From the NCBI RefSeq assembly GCF_023898315.1, contig NC_064619.1:302288150-302352149 (forward strand): a stretch of DNA of 64,000 bases, in the 5' to 3' direction. The position numbers were made by a program, and so were the translations under genes. A model generated the notes under the pieces. The model did no database searches. It was not told the origin of the DNA and saw only the letters and a program-made list of their open reading frames with translations. Shown here piece by piece: positions 22,530-34,860 of this stretch (positions are counted from its first letter, which is position 1; every line of letters starts with the position of its first letter). The DNA comes from Schistocerca nitens (Eukaryota > Arthropoda > Insecta > Orthoptera > Acrididae).

Positions 22530-25230
22530 TTTAGTTTCAGTGCTTAAATTTCTTGTGTGTCAGTGCAATTACCAGACATAGTGGAGGGCTGGAAATGTGG
22601 ATTCAGGGAGTGTCCAGCAAGTCCCACATATGTCCCTGATTGCCTGACTGATCCACTACTGTGGCTGCCCTGGTTACTGCCCACTTTGAGAGTGACCCCT
22701 CCACGTTGGTTGAGAGGGAGGTTGTTTCAAGGTATGACATGCAGAGAGAGAAAAAAAAAAGAATTAAAAAAGGTTAAAAAAATTTGAGTTAGATGCAGTC
22801 ACTTGCCCTGTGTCAGAGGAAGCCTCTTGGCCTGCAAGATTGTGGCAGTCACAGAGGGTGGATTAATGGTAGTTAGGAGCTCCAATGTTAGGTGCATAAT
22901 GGGGCCTCTTGGGGGGGTAGGGCTGCCAAGAAGGGGGAGAAGTCCAGTGTGACCTCTACATACGTACTGGGGGGAGTCATTTCAGATGCAGAATGTGTGC
23001 TTCCGGATGGCATGAAGAGCACAGGGTGTAACCAACGGCAGGTGGTTGCTTATGTCAGTACTAACGATGTGTGTCGCTTTCTATTGGAGGAGATTCGGTT
23101 GGCTGTCTGAATTGGTAAACACTGCTAGTCTTGCTTGTGAGGTAAAGGGAGAGCTCACTATTTGTAACCGGACCAATTGCGAAACTTTGGTATGGTGAGG
23201 TTCTGGGTTCTGCTTAATAGGTCAGAGGCCATTAGGCATGCAAAGCAAAGCAACTACATTGATAGCGGGGGTTGTATGTAGTGGACTGTGCAGTGTTTTT
23301 GGTTAGATCATCTTGGAGAAATTACAGAAAGGGCTTCAGTCTCAAAGGGTACAGGGCAAAAAGGCATGAAGGTTGACCTAGCAATGTATGGTACTGTAGT
23401 TGTAAATGGGTACTGAAAGGTGCTAAAGCTGATGATAAGTGTAGCTGAAATTTTTACAAAGGACACATAGGTGTTCAGAAATGATAGAGTAAATATAGAT
23501 GGTGGGGTGATTATTGCTGTCAGACGTAATTTATCTGGTACTGAAATTGAAATGATAGTTTACGTTAGTATGGGAGACCTTATACTTGACTACCAGAATA
23601 AGTTCCTTTGCCAACCACCAACTCACATTATATATTTGCTGAACAGTATAAAGAAAACTTGAGTGTCATTTCGCAAAGGTACTCCACTCATACAATTACT
23701 GTTGGTGGTGACTCAATCTACTGTTGATATTTGGACAAAAATACGTGTTTGAAGTCAGTGGTAAGCATTAAATGTCATCTGATATTATACTGAATGCTTC
23801 CTCTGAAAATTATTTTGAACAATTATTTCAGTAGTACACTTGAAGTATAAATGGTTGCAAAAACGTAATTGATCCTTAGCAACAAATTAAATAAGTCAGA
23901 ACACTATTACAGAAGCAATGAAAAAAGCACGGCAAATTTAAGAGAATGCAAAATCTCATGTTTTACTGAAGCTCAAATTTTAGTTTGGGCTTCAATACAA
24001 GATGCTTTTAATAGTTTCTACAGCAAAACTCTGTCTCGAAATCTGGCAGAAAATCCAAAGAAATTCTGGTTGTCTGTAAAGTACATCATCGATAAGACAC
24101 ATACAATCAAACCTTCACAATGCAATGTTACAGATGACAGTATCACTAAAGCGCAGTTACTAAATGTGGTTTTCCAGAGTTCCTTCACCAGAGAAAACTA
24201 AGTAAATGTTCCAGAATTCGAATCAAGACTAGTTGTCTACATGAATAACTTAGAAGTAGATAATGTCTGTGTAGAGAAGTAGCTTAAGTTACATAACAAA
24301 GGCAAGTCCTCCGATCCAGATTGTATACGAATTTGCTTCCTTTCAGAGTTGCTGATACCGTAATACTATACTTAGAAATAATTGCTCACTTGATGAAAGA
24401 TAGGTAGCTAAATACTGGGAAGTTGCACAGGCCACACCAATACTCAAGAGAGGAAAGAAGAGTAATTTGCTGGATTACAGACCCATATCACTGGTGATGA
24501 TTTACAGTAGTATTATGTTCGAACATTATGAATTACCTCAAAGAAAATGATCTATTGTCAAATAGTCAGCATGGATTTAGAAAATATTGTTCTTGTGTGA
24601 CACTCTGATCTCTTTATTCACATGAAGTAATGAGTGCTATTGATTGGGGCCTCTAATTGTTTCTGGAAGGCTTTTCTTCACAAATGACTTCAAATCAAAT
24701 TGCTTGCCTATGTAGCATCATCTTAGTTGTGAGGTTTTATTGAAGATATCCTCTCACAAAGGTCACAGTTTACTGTAATTGATGGAAAATCTTTGTGTAA
24801 AACAGAAGTGATATCTGACATCCCCCAAGGAAGTATTATATGCCATTTGCTGTTCCTAATGTACGTAAATGCTGTAGAAGACCATCTTAAGAAGATCAAA
24901 ACCTATTGATGTAGACAAGATATCCGTATGGTGTGAAAAGTGGCAATTGACTCTAAATAATGAAAAATATGAAGTCATCCATATGAGTACTAAAAGTAAT
25001 CCACTAAATTTCGGTTACAAGATAAGTCGCACAGGTCTAAAGTCTACCAGTTCAACTATACACTTAGGGATTATAGTTACGAATAACTTAAATTGCAATG
25101 ATTGCACAGATAATGTGGAGAAAGCGAACCCAAGACTGTATTTTACATTGGAACTTCGATTCTACATTTTCCGATTTTATGTTTTTTTTCACGATTCTAC
25201 ACCATAAATTTATAGCTCCTGTGAAAAGTC
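22530..25230 (+). pseudogene. CR1-like LINE, heavily decayed
   Basis: Pieces of ORF1 and ORF2 in + order. Around 22560-22680 a Cys-rich stretch resembles the start of CR1-type ORF1. Near 23030-23110, VVAYVSTNDVCRFLLEEIR resembles the HVGTNDV block of the SGNH-like ORF1 domain. Region 23870-24200 is ORF2 before the RT (NPKKFWLSVKYIIDKT). Then come SDPDCIRICFLSE, worn RPIS, VIDGKSLCKTEVISDIPQGSI (24780-24835) and MTLNNEKYEVIHMSTKSNPLNFGYKI (24947-25020). Stops occur every few dozen codons. It is the same family as 4376-7262 (compare KCEVIHMSSKRNPLEFDYSI) but much older. Confidence 0.75.
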
Positions 25231-26262
25231 CATAAGATTAATGCTAAAAATTCTCTGTTTTTATGTTTCTTCCTAGTAAGATTTACTCAATTTTACATTC
25301 GTACTTGATGTCTCACTTAAACTTCATCCTGTTTTTTTCCTATTGACATTTGATGTGACTAAACAAGTTGTAAGTGGCACAAAAGACAGACTGTTCGCAC
25401 CGTGGGTGATGGCAGAGTTAAGGGAATATTTTAGGCCATTGCGGAGAGGGGAGACATGAGAGAGGAAATGTTGATGTAATCCACTACCAGCATAGCCAAC
25501 ACAACTTGCAACATTTAGCTTCACCATGCAATGCTGATGGGTCAGGTATGTTTCACACTACTTTTTACAGGAACTGACAATCATAACATGTTGGTGCTGT
25601 GAAGGAGACCAGAAATGAGGCTATCGCTTTGTCAATCACTATATTGTCAAGTTGATGTTTATGAATGTGTTAGTGACAGGACAATGTCAGTTGTAGCAAG
25701 AACTCTTTAGGGGAATATGTGGTGCAACGTGCAAAATGCTTGTGACAAGGAAGAATATGAATGTTATTGCTCATCGTTTCATTTGCAGCTATTTGTGCTG
25801 TCCTCTTATGTTCATGCCTAACCACACACTCGACAGTGCAGAACATATTGTATTATGATCGTAATGAATGTGATAATGTTAAGTTAAATATTGCAGCGAG
25901 TTGCAAACGTATAACCTCTAAGCCAGCTAACCATGACGTTATCCATTATGCTACAGTCTTCTCATCTTAATTTAGTATTGTGCATTAGTTATCATAAAAT
26001 CTCTTGAAGCATTATCATTGATGCTTTATTAATTGACATTTAATGATAAGTGTGATGTATTTGTGATACACTTTCAATGCACTGTTGCTTTGAAACAGCA
26101 TACTGTGCACAAAGTCATACACTACAAAGGAAATGAATAATCAAAATGAACACAGTTCGCACAGGAGTCGTTCACAAGTGTTTGCAAAAGTAAAAAGCTT
26201 ACTAATGATGTCACAACTGCAGAAAGTAATGTGAAGCTGCATCCTCACTGCCACTGGAAACT
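25231..26262. other. intron sequence, nothing recognised
   Basis: About 1 kb without a supported feature. Short frames at 25324-25527 and 25761-25970 show no domain. Confidence 0.4.
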
Positions 26263-26274
26263 TATTTCTGCTGG

Positions 26275-26525
26275 ACCGAGCGAGGTGGCGCAGTGGTTAG
26301 CACACTGGACTCGCATTCGGGAGGACGACAGTTCAATCCCACGTCCGGCTATCCTGATTTAGGTTTTCCGTCATTTCCCTACATCACTTCAGGCAAATGC
26401 CGGGATGGTTCCTTTGATAGGGCACGGCCGATTTCCTTCCCCATCCTTCCCTAATCCGAGCTTGTGCTCCGTCTCTAATGACCTCGTTGTCGACGGGACG
26501 TTAAACACTAATTTACTCCTCCTCC
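26275..26525 (+). mobile_element. tRNA-derived SINE with 12-bp TSD
   Basis: A 251-bp element flanked by perfect copies of TATTTCTGCTGG (26263-26274 and 26526-26537). The tRNA-like head has an A box (GTGGCGCAGTGG, about 26285) and a B box (AGTTCAATCCC, 26330-26340). A tRNA-unrelated body follows, ending in a CTCCTCC-type 3' repeat. The perfect TSD and clean promoter indicate a young, LINE-mobilised insertion. Confidence 0.93.
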
Positions 26526-26537
26526 TATTTCTGCTGG

Positions 26538-27624
26538 GAGCATTATTTCCTACAGTGTATCGCATCTGTTTCTGACTTTGTTTCTTGTCCCTGTTTCTGT
26601 CCAGGTTGGATTTATCAAAGAATTTCTATAACTGATTTAAAAACTACGATATTAATTTGATTGAGACTTTGTGGAGTAGTTGGTAATGGTTAATAAAATC
26701 AGATTAGTTGTTGTAAGAAATTGATTTGTTGGTTTGCATACAGTTGCCATCTTTGGTTGGGGTGGGGGGGACCACAGAACAACTCTTGGGAAAACCTTGC
26801 TATGTAGGGAAATGATTATCGAAGACTTTCACTTTATTATCTAATGATTCTGAATTTCTGGCATATATGGTATCACCATTTCTTAAAAAAAGATAGAAAT
26901 TTCAGGAAAGCAATTACAACAAGACATGCTGTTAGTTTTAGTTTTTTGTCAATGGGAGATTCATCCCAGAGCCTTGAATATTTATTTCACATTTCAAAGC
27001 AAGCTGTGACAGACGATCTTATTTTGGTTTCTACACAGTCTTTCTCAGTATGCTAAAAATATAGCAGCAGTTTTCTGCTGAGAATCTTGTTTTATTGCTG
27101 TTCTTGTACTACTTGCTTCGTGTATACCACGAGCAACTGTCAGCCTAGTGCAATGATAACAATTTGACAGTCTGCTGCCTCGTTCAGTGCAATTTTTTTT
27201 CCCCACTGGAAAAACTTAATACAGCAAGACAAAGCAAAACAGTTAACAGCTCTATACAATGGACGACGCAGTGCAACATATAAACATACACTTGCGCCAT
27301 GCAGCAGTGACATGCGGTAGCTGGCCTGAAATACTCACGTGCGACACATCTTCCGAAAGATGAAAACAGAATTCTGAAAACTTTCTCGCTGTTGTGGTTT
27401 ACATTTTAGGCTGCAGTCACAGTGGCTCAGATATCAGGGGGTTCCACTAATGACCAACATCGGCCAGAGATGGCCAATCATTTCAAATCAGTACACCACT
27501 GCGTGCGCAGTCACACTACAGTCAGTCTTATCTCCTGAATGTACAGGCTTTGGCTGACAATGGTTGAAATTCAGATCAGTTCGTTTTCTTCGGTCAAATC
27601 GACTGAGTTTGTCACACATGAAAT
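26538..27624. other. intron sequence, nothing recognised
   Basis: AT-rich sequence with a G-run at 26759-26770. No feature I can support. Confidence 0.4.
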
Positions 27625-27760
27625 ATGGAGCATGAGAAACTGATAAGTGCACTCCTAGAAAGAGCGAGTTTGTGGCATCCTGAAGATGAAAATAACATAA
27701 TTGGGATATAGTTCAGAATCTATGGACTGAAATCACAGGTTTATTCGAAACCTCAAACAG
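27625..27760 (+). pseudogene. possible MADF-like domain fragment
   Basis: The frame MEHEKLISALLERASLWHPED, then after a one-base shift QNLWTEIT, resembles the start of a MADF domain (E-LI..V...LW.......W.EI). Such domains occur in host DNA-binding proteins and in the accessory protein of Harbinger transposons. Only about 40 residues are visible and no neighbouring element supports the call. Confidence 0.3.
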
Positions 27761-28685
27761 GCATAGTCTTTATTGGAAATTTTAGTCATATATTGTAACA
27801 TTAAAAAATAATTTGTTCAAGTGAATCTTATATGCTTATTTGCTTATAGCTACTGTAGTGTATTTTTGTTGTTGTAGGTTGTCATTAGTTGTTTACAAAT
27901 TATTATTACTCCTTACTGGCATTTTATGCCAGTAGGGTAGTGATTCCGTTAATATGAAGTGTATGAAAATGTGGTGTGTGCTATGTATTCGAACATTTGT
28001 GTTCTGTAGGTTATCAGAGTGTCTTATGCTACACTTTATACTTGTCTTTCACTTGTGTGCTAAATTATAATCATTGAAGATTAGTTGATGTACATCTGCA
28101 TGACTTTAAACAAATACAGAGAAACAGAGTATTTATAACTAGCTTTTCAATGTCACCACAAATTATCTCAAGTATGTAACAGAACATTTCTCACGTTATC
28201 CCATATATTCGTAAAACTTGTCTGGTTATTCCAATAACTGAGGACAGAGTGTATAATACTCGCCATGTTATTTACGAGACAGGAAAGCTCATTCACATGC
28301 AGTCGGCAACTCTTTAATAGCGGAAGCCGCTATGCAGACTCCTATCCATACACAGAGACGTCGTGGTATCCACCCCCCACCCCCCACCCCCCCAAGAGGT
28401 TAAAACCTAACCTACATCCTGCATAGAATAGATTCTAACCTAACATAACCCAACCTCCTTTGACCCTGCCAAAAAGTGATGGAGGAGACTGCATTGCAAC
28501 TAAATAAAAAATATTACCTTCATTCTTCTTCTACATCTCATTTCATTCTAAATTGCTATTCAATTCTGTCTCCTCTGTTTCACAATATTCAGTCACAAAT
28601 CATTTTACTTAAACACAGGTATAACTTTACTTTTCATTGCCAAGCGTCCTTTGCTCAGTGTCTGTCTCACTACTGTGATGACGGG

Positions 28686-28785
28686 GTGTTGTGTGATGTC
28701 CTTAGGTTAGTTAGGTTTAAGTAGTTCTAAGTTCTAGGGGACTGATGACCATAGATGTTAAGTCCCATAGTGCTCAGAGCCAGTG
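28686..28785 (+). mobile_element. 5'-truncated SINE copy
   Basis: About 100 bp (from gttgtgtgatgtccttagg to cccatagtgctcagagcca) matches the 3' body of the full SINE at 56429-56623 nearly base for base. The tRNA-like head is missing. The motif TGTCTCACTACT lies both shortly before (about 28666) and just after (about 28793) the copy and may be the target duplication. Confidence 0.85.
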
Positions 28786-28979
28786 AAGCCAGTGTCTCAC
28801 TACTCTTCTCTAACGATGGAACTCCAGCATCCTAAAGAAGTCCTCAAAGTTCTTATTTTACAGTACAATTTGATGTCTTTTTAAGTCTCATCTCTATTAT
28901 ACTAACTGTTATAAAATTCCTCATAAACAAACTACAATAATTTCTCAAAAATGTTCAAATTAATATATTAATATTTTCA

Positions 28980-29325
28980 ATATAATAGAGGGAAACATTC
29001 CACGTGGGAAAAATATATCTAAAAACAAAGATTCTGTAACTTCCAAACGAAAGCGTTGGTACGTTGGTAGAAACAATAACAAACACAAACACACACACAA
29101 ATTTCAAGCTTTGTCAACCCACAGTCGCTTCATCAGGAAAGAGGGAAGGAGAGGGAAAGACGAAAGGATGTGGGTTTTAAGGGAGAGGGTAAGGAGTCAT
29201 TCCAATCCCGGGAGCGGAAAGACTTACCTTTGGGGGGGGGGGGGGGGGACAGGTATACACTTGCACAAACACACACATATATCCATCCGCACATAACAGA
29301 CACAAGCAGACATATGTAAAGGCAA
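28980..29325 (-). repeat. foldback-family repeat, single arm
   Basis: Minus-oriented copy of the repeat that forms the hairpin at 30671-31264: tataatagagggaaacattcc at the edge, then the purine-rich block ggaaagagggaaggagaggg and the block gtcattccaatcccgggagcgg, ending in ca-rich sequence. A run of 14-18 G lies at about 29233-29249, where the sister copies have a G/A run. No coding potential. Confidence 0.8.
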
Positions 29326-30154
29326 AGAGTTTTGCCTTTTTGTTATTGTGGGTAGTTTGATAACGTATAATCAAAATTGAATTAAATTGTCATAGTATAT
29401 AACAGTTGTAAATTGCCAGGGGAAATTTAAGTACTTCTCACTTTGGCACCTAACACATTATTTTACATTCTTCATCCATTTTTGTTTTTGCTAACAAATA
29501 TTAGTTCATCAAATGTTAGTGACCCAAAAATTATAATATTAATCACACACAGAAAGATGAAAATTTACACCAAAAAGCAAAACACTCAAATACTAATAAG
29601 ACTGAAATATGCGAAGTGCAATTTCTCAAAATTCATGTATGGAAAGAAAGATAGAAAATCCAATACTCTTGGAGCAATTCTGCTGAAATTACCCCTCTTC
29701 AATAGAAGAAGAAATAAAGGATAGCCTCAGCGATAAGGCAAGAGTATAAAAGAGGCGGACTAAAAATATAACTGAATAGCATCCAACAACAACTGACTGC
29801 CATTATAAATTCACAACACAGATTGGCAGAATGGACAATTGTAGTCATGACCCTTTAACAGTGTAAGGAAGCCTGTCTCTGAGAAATTGTTCAAAACTAT
29901 ACTCTGGGTGCTGGGAAGATGCACAATTAAACATGTGAATCTGTGTGCACATACAGAAAAAAATATGAATATCAGGACTCGACATAAAAATACAAATAGT
30001 AAATGAACAGTTAATGATTATGTGTCTATATTGAAGGTTGGTTCAAAAGACAACATATTGCGGTTATTGATAAGGTTAATGAACAACAAAATATTCACAC
30101 AAGAAAAATTCATTAATTGGTTATACCTAACAATGGAAAGTCGAGGTTCGATTA
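29326..30154. other. intron sequence, nothing recognised
   Basis: AT-rich sequence with no supported feature. Confidence 0.4.
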
Positions 30155-30400
30155 ACAACAATATTATGAAAAGGATAGAATGTTACTCACTGAGCTGCAG
30201 ACACGCACAGCGGCCAGTGACAGTGGTCATGTGAATTGTACTTGTGTGAATGTGTGTGTGTGTTTTCTACTTTTGGAAGAATGCTGTTTAGCTCAAAGCT
30301 GAAATACATAGCAGTCTTTTCATTGTGCATATCTTCTTACTTAACGTCTGCTCTATATGGTGAGCAGCATTCAAATCCTTTTTATTGGTAATACAATTTT
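30155..30400. repeat. short foldback made of two PLE tails
   Basis: A minus-oriented PLE tail (acaatattatgaaaaggatagaatgttactcac.., 30160-30235) is followed directly by a plus-oriented tail (agtcttttcattgtgc..tctatatggtgagcag..ctttttattggtaata, about 30310-30395). The two face each other with almost no interior, so this is a minimal version of the head-to-head PLE arrangement. Confidence 0.6.
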
Positions 30401-30670
30401 TTAAATACTAGAGGTGTACTATGAATAGAAAGAGGTAATATTGATAGATTTGTAGGTAAAAGAAGAATATGTGGCACTGAAAACAAAGATGGAAACTGCT
30501 ACAATGACTCGAGGTCCTATGCACACTGTGCACACAAGATACAAAGTGACTACCTCCCTGAGGGTTCCATGTTCATTTTCAAATAAAGTTCACATATTCC
30601 AGACAAATAATACAAATGAGGTTATTTTTACATATGTCTGACAGTGTATAAATTTATATTTTAATATTTA

Positions 30671-31264
30671 TATCTAAAATCAAAGATGATGTGACTTACC
30701 GGACGAAAGCGCTGGCAGGTCGATAGACACACAAACAAACACAAACACACACACAAAATTCAAGCTTTCGCAACAAACTGTTGCCTCATCAGGAAAGAGG
30801 GAAGGAGAGGGAAAGACGAAAGGATGTGGGTTTTAAGGGAGAGGGTAAGGAGTCATTCCAATCCCGGGAGCGGAAAGACTTACCTTAGGGGGAAAAAAGG
30901 ACAGGTATACACTCGCGCGCACACACACACATATCCATCCACACATATAGACATGTCTGTATATGTGTGGATGGATATGTGTGTGTGTGCGCGAGTGTAT
31001 ACCTGTCCTTTTTCCCCCCTAAGGTAAGTATTTCCGCCCCCGGGATTGGAATGACTCCTTACCCTCTCCCTTAAAACCCACATCCTTTCGTCTTTCCCTC
31101 TCCTTCCCTCTTTCCTGATGAGGCAACAGTTTGTTGCGAAAGCTTGAATTTTGTGTGTGTGTTTGTGTGTCTATCGACCTGCCAGCGCTTTCGTCCGGTA
31201 AGTCACATCATCTTTGATTTTAGATAGATTTTTCCCACGTGGAATGTTTCCCTCTATTATATTG
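30671..31264. mobile_element. near-perfect hairpin repeat with 15-bp TSD
   Basis: Two arms of about 280 bp (30672-30953 and 30954-31225) are inverted copies differing by only a few bases and small CA-length changes. They are hinged on the palindrome AGACATGTCT. The right side extends about 40 bp beyond the left (ttcccacgtggaatgtttccctctattata). ATATTTTAATATTTA flanks the unit at 30656-30670 and 31265-31279. The asymmetry (one truncated end, one complete end) plus the long TSD point to retroposition rather than cut-and-paste. Relatives lie at 28980-29325 and 63050-63405. Confidence 0.88.
31115..31141 (+). other. hammerhead-like core in hairpin family
   Basis: CTGATGA, then a hairpin of five pairs (GCAAC-AGTTT-GTTGC), then GAAA. 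The mirror-image copy lies at 30766-30792 on the minus strand and another at 63248-63274 on +. The core order equals that of a hammerhead ribozyme. A normal stem III and cleavage triplet are not evident. Confidence 0.4.
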
Positions 31265-31549
31265 ATATTTTAATATTTAATTACTTAAGACATATTCAAC
31301 TCATTTTCAACTTTTTTTATAAATAATGTCTATCCATCTGCTTATACGGGTTCAAAGAAGTATATTTCTAAGCTCAGAAGTTTTCTAGATTTTGGATAAA
31401 TCTAATGATATGTATTCAGATTTGAACTTTCTAGAATTTCAAATGTACTGATGTATGTATTGCAATACTTTTTCAACTCTGCAGTTAGTAGTTAAGGCTT
31501 CTTGTGTGCTTCTTGTGTGTTTTGACTAGCACATAATCTCTGGTTTAAT

Positions 31550-32609
31550 TTTTTTTAACTTAGCATTGTGTCTTCTTTTTTATCATTTTTTAAATCTTTT
31601 TCATTGGTTTCTCGTTTCTTTTACGATTGCATCACATTCTTGTGTACGAAAGGACCAATTTCCCGCGTTTACTTTCCTGCAGGATGCTGGAATGTAAATA
31701 GGAATTAAAATATGTTTAATTTCAGATCTTTCTTCAATTGATTTCTGATTGTCAGGCTGAATCAGTGAATCATTGTCTCATAGGATAAGCTTTGGTTTCA
31801 TAACATGTCTAAAATAGGCTTTTTCAATATTTGAGATAATTGTTTTTGCTTGTAGCTTTTCTAACTGGATACAGTTTAATAAATTTAGAGAAAACGTGTA
31901 CCATTACAAATATGTAACAGTGTTCACCTTTACTTTTTGGCAGGGGTCCTTAAAAATCAATGGCAAATAAATTCAAAGGTTTTTGTTGGGTAATATTTTG
32001 CATTTCAGCTTAACATATCCTGTTACTTACCTCAACTCGCTGACACTTACCAGAGCTTGACATATCTTCCCTTACCTTTTTAGCCATATTATAAAAAATG
32101 AGGTTTTCATCTAATTTTTGTATACATTTTTAGTAACACAATGACCATAGCTTTCATGTATTTATTTAATTAATCTTTCTGCTTTTTCCTCTGGCCAATA
32201 TAAATTTCTAGTCATCAGAATCAGCATCTGTTCTAAATACAGCCCCCCTAAATACATTGTAATACTTATACAAATTCTCATACCTTGTAACTCCAGTCGT
32301 GTGTGAAATCTTCATAATTCCATTAACCAGTAACTCCAGTATCAAAGAGAGATTCGGAAGTTCATGGATTTCTCTAATCTGTCAATAACTAAACTTCTAC
32401 TATTTGGCAATAGTTACACATGTAGCAACTTCATCACTTTATATTATTTTTCGTAAGAAACCATTTTACTTCTCCTGTAAACTTCAACAAAATGGAGTTA
32501 CGAGGTTTTCATTGCCTACCGTCAATACTTCTTTTTACTTAAACAGCTTTTTGCTAGCCTCCATTTGTGATCATGGTTCTGACTTCTGGTAATCCTGTTG
32601 CATATAGAT

Positions 32610-32667
<58 letters not shown>

Positions 32668-33944
32668 CTTTGTGACCTGAATTCACTTTTACCCTGTGTC
32701 CAAGCAAATAAGTCCTAAATTTTGTGAATGTCCAGTGTATTCCTAACAGTTCGTTTGCATTGACTGTATAAGATTTTTTCACGTTTTAAAAGAATTCTGC
32801 TCACAGATGCAGTTGTACTATGTTTAATTTCTCCATATGCTTTCTTTTCGTGAAATAATTCTGAATCCAGTCCAAATTTACTACTGCCAGTGAGTAAACA
32901 GAATGGTAAGCTAAAATAAGGTCTGTGTAAGAAGTTTGGTTATTTAATTGTTCCTTGATTCTCTCAGGTCTCTTTGACATTCTTTATACTTTATCAAAGG
33001 GTGCTCTTTTTAAGCAGATTGCTTAGAGAAGGTGTGTTTAACTTTGTGCATTTATGAATTTTCTTTAAAAGCCACATAAGCCATAAAAAGACTTCAGTTG
33101 TTTCCTGTTACGAGGGACGGAGAACTCTGAAATAGCTTTAATTTTCTATTGTTTTGCCAGAATTTCTTTTTCAGCAATAACATGCCCTAAAAGTTTTCTA
33201 TTCAGATATTGCAAATTTACATTTTTCTAATTTCAGACCATTCCTTCTTGTGTAAATTTTTCAGACACTAAAACTGTAATATGTTCATCCCAATTTTGTT
33301 CTGTCACTGAAATATCATCTGATTAAACTGCTAATTAAGATATATGTTCCTGCCCGAGTAAATGATCTAAAGCTCCAAAGAATTCTGCCACTGACTAGTT
33401 CAAACCAAAAGGTACCACACACTATTGTTAATCTCTTCCACCATAAAGAAAATCATTATACTTTCTGGACCCTGATGCCTATGGAACCTCATGAAAACCT
33501 GATGTTAAATCTAAACTTGACATAGGCTGCATGCTTTTGAATTTATGTAATAGTTCATCAGTCTTCTCAGGTGATTTGTTTCTCTCTACAAAATTTATTC
33601 AAATGTCTAATTTCCAAAACTAACCTCACTCCTCCACCGTTCTTTGACATAACCGTAAGTGGATTATTGTATGGACTGACACTTCTTTTGTCACACATTT
33701 TTCTAACTCCTCCGCAATAGCAGGTTGTTTAGCTACAGGTATCCCATATATGAAAAAATGGTTACTATGGCTTTACTATGGCTCTGCCTGCACTGTTGCT
33801 AAAGTTTCACTATATTTCAAACAATAAAGACTTCAACTTATATTTTGTCTGTCTGAAAGTGCTGTTTCAAAGATTTTTCCATCTACATGTTTCTTAAATT
33901 CTGCATCATCTCTTTCTAATCCTGGTATATATTTATCTACAGGT
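31550..33944 (-). pseudogene. Ty3/gypsy-like LTR retrotransposon pol, decayed
   Basis: Minus-strand pol pieces in order from high to low coordinates. RT: NNPLTVMSKNGGGVRLVLEIRHLN near 33670-33590, SSLDLTSGFHEVP near 33530, VVPFGLN near 33410. RNase H: SSKFGLDSELFHEKKAYGEIKHSTTASVSRIL near 32890-32790. Integrase: HESYGHCVTKN near 32140, then a worn catalytic core with YGT.FSKFIKLYPVRKAT-like spacing down to about 31700. Numerous stops and shifts are present. No LTR could be recognised. The PLE pair at 33945-36070 sits between this and the likely gag part. Confidence 0.72.
32617..32660. repeat. (CA)n microsatellite
   Basis: Uninterrupted CA run inside the decayed gypsy pol, just past its RNase H part. 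Confidence 0.95.
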
Positions 33945-34050
33945 TCTAACAATATTATGAAAACGATAGTTGCTGCTCACCTTATAGTGGAGATGCTGGG
34001 TCGCAGATCACATTAAAAAGACTGTTGGAAAGTGAGCTTTCAGCCAACAT

Positions 34051-34093
<43 letters not shown>

Positions 34094-34860
34094 ACTACAG
34101 TCTCTGGTAGCTGGTGCCAGACTGTGAGCAGCAGCGCATGATGGGAGGGACAAATGGGTGGTGGTAGGGAAGAGGCTGGCACAGGGTGGGGGTAAGGAGG
34201 AGGCAGGAGCAGGGTGGGGGAAGGATAGCAGGGAAAGGGTGGGGGATGGTAAAGCACTGCTGTGGGAGCGTGCAGGGACGAAATGGAGAGTCGGGCAGCT
34301 AGGTGCAGATGGGAGGTTAGGTGGAGGGCGGGAGAGAGACAGAGGGTAGTAGAAAAGGAGAGAGGCAAAGAGACTGGGTGCACTGGTGGAATAGAGGGCT
34401 GTGTAGTGATGGAATGGGAACAAGAAAGGGACTAGATGGGTAAGGACAATGACTAACAAAGGTTGAGGCCAGGAGGGTTACAGGAACATATGACATATTA
34501 CAGGGTGACTTTCCACCTGTGCAGTTCAGGAAAGCTGGAGTTGATGGGAAGGATCCAGATGACACAGGCTGTGTTTGTTGGTTGTTGTGCCCAGGTAGAA
34601 CTCAGCTCAGTGGTTGCAGCTTAGCTTATAGATCACATGACTGGTTTCACAGGTACCCCTGCCTTTGATGGGATAGGTGATGTTTGCGACTGGACTGGAG
34701 TAGTTGGTAGTGGGAGGATGTATGGGACAGGTCTTGCATCTACGTCTATTACAGGGACATGAGTAGGGACCGGAAAAATTCGCATTGTGCGATAAATGTG
34801 AAACATTCAAATTTTCCCTCAAAATGCAAAATAATGTAACAGATGCTATTTCATAGCGAA
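33945..34860 (-). mobile_element. Penelope-like element 3' part, minus copy of second pair
   Basis: The 3' tail (acaatattatgaaaacg..gctgctcacc..) starts at 33948, followed by a (CA)n tract and a G-rich + strand that is the C-rich untranslated region on the minus strand. The linker then reads SGPYSCPCNRRRCKTCPIHPPTTN and GRGTCETSHVIYKLSCNH (34785-34610). This cysteine linker is a PLE hallmark. The GIY-YIG core itself is deleted. Confidence 0.8.
34051..34090. repeat. (CA)n microsatellite
   Basis: CA run within the PLE tail, as in the copy at 20949-21004. Confidence 0.95.

Noticed and set aside
28400-28455. Interstitial telomere-like CCTAA units
   Set aside because: Only scattered pairs (cctaacctac, aacctaacata) occur; too few and irregular for the insect TTAGG repeat.
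34607-34822. Host zinc-binding protein with CxC-RCKTC motif
   Set aside because: The motif is the PLE linker and the neighbouring sequence is a PLE tail.
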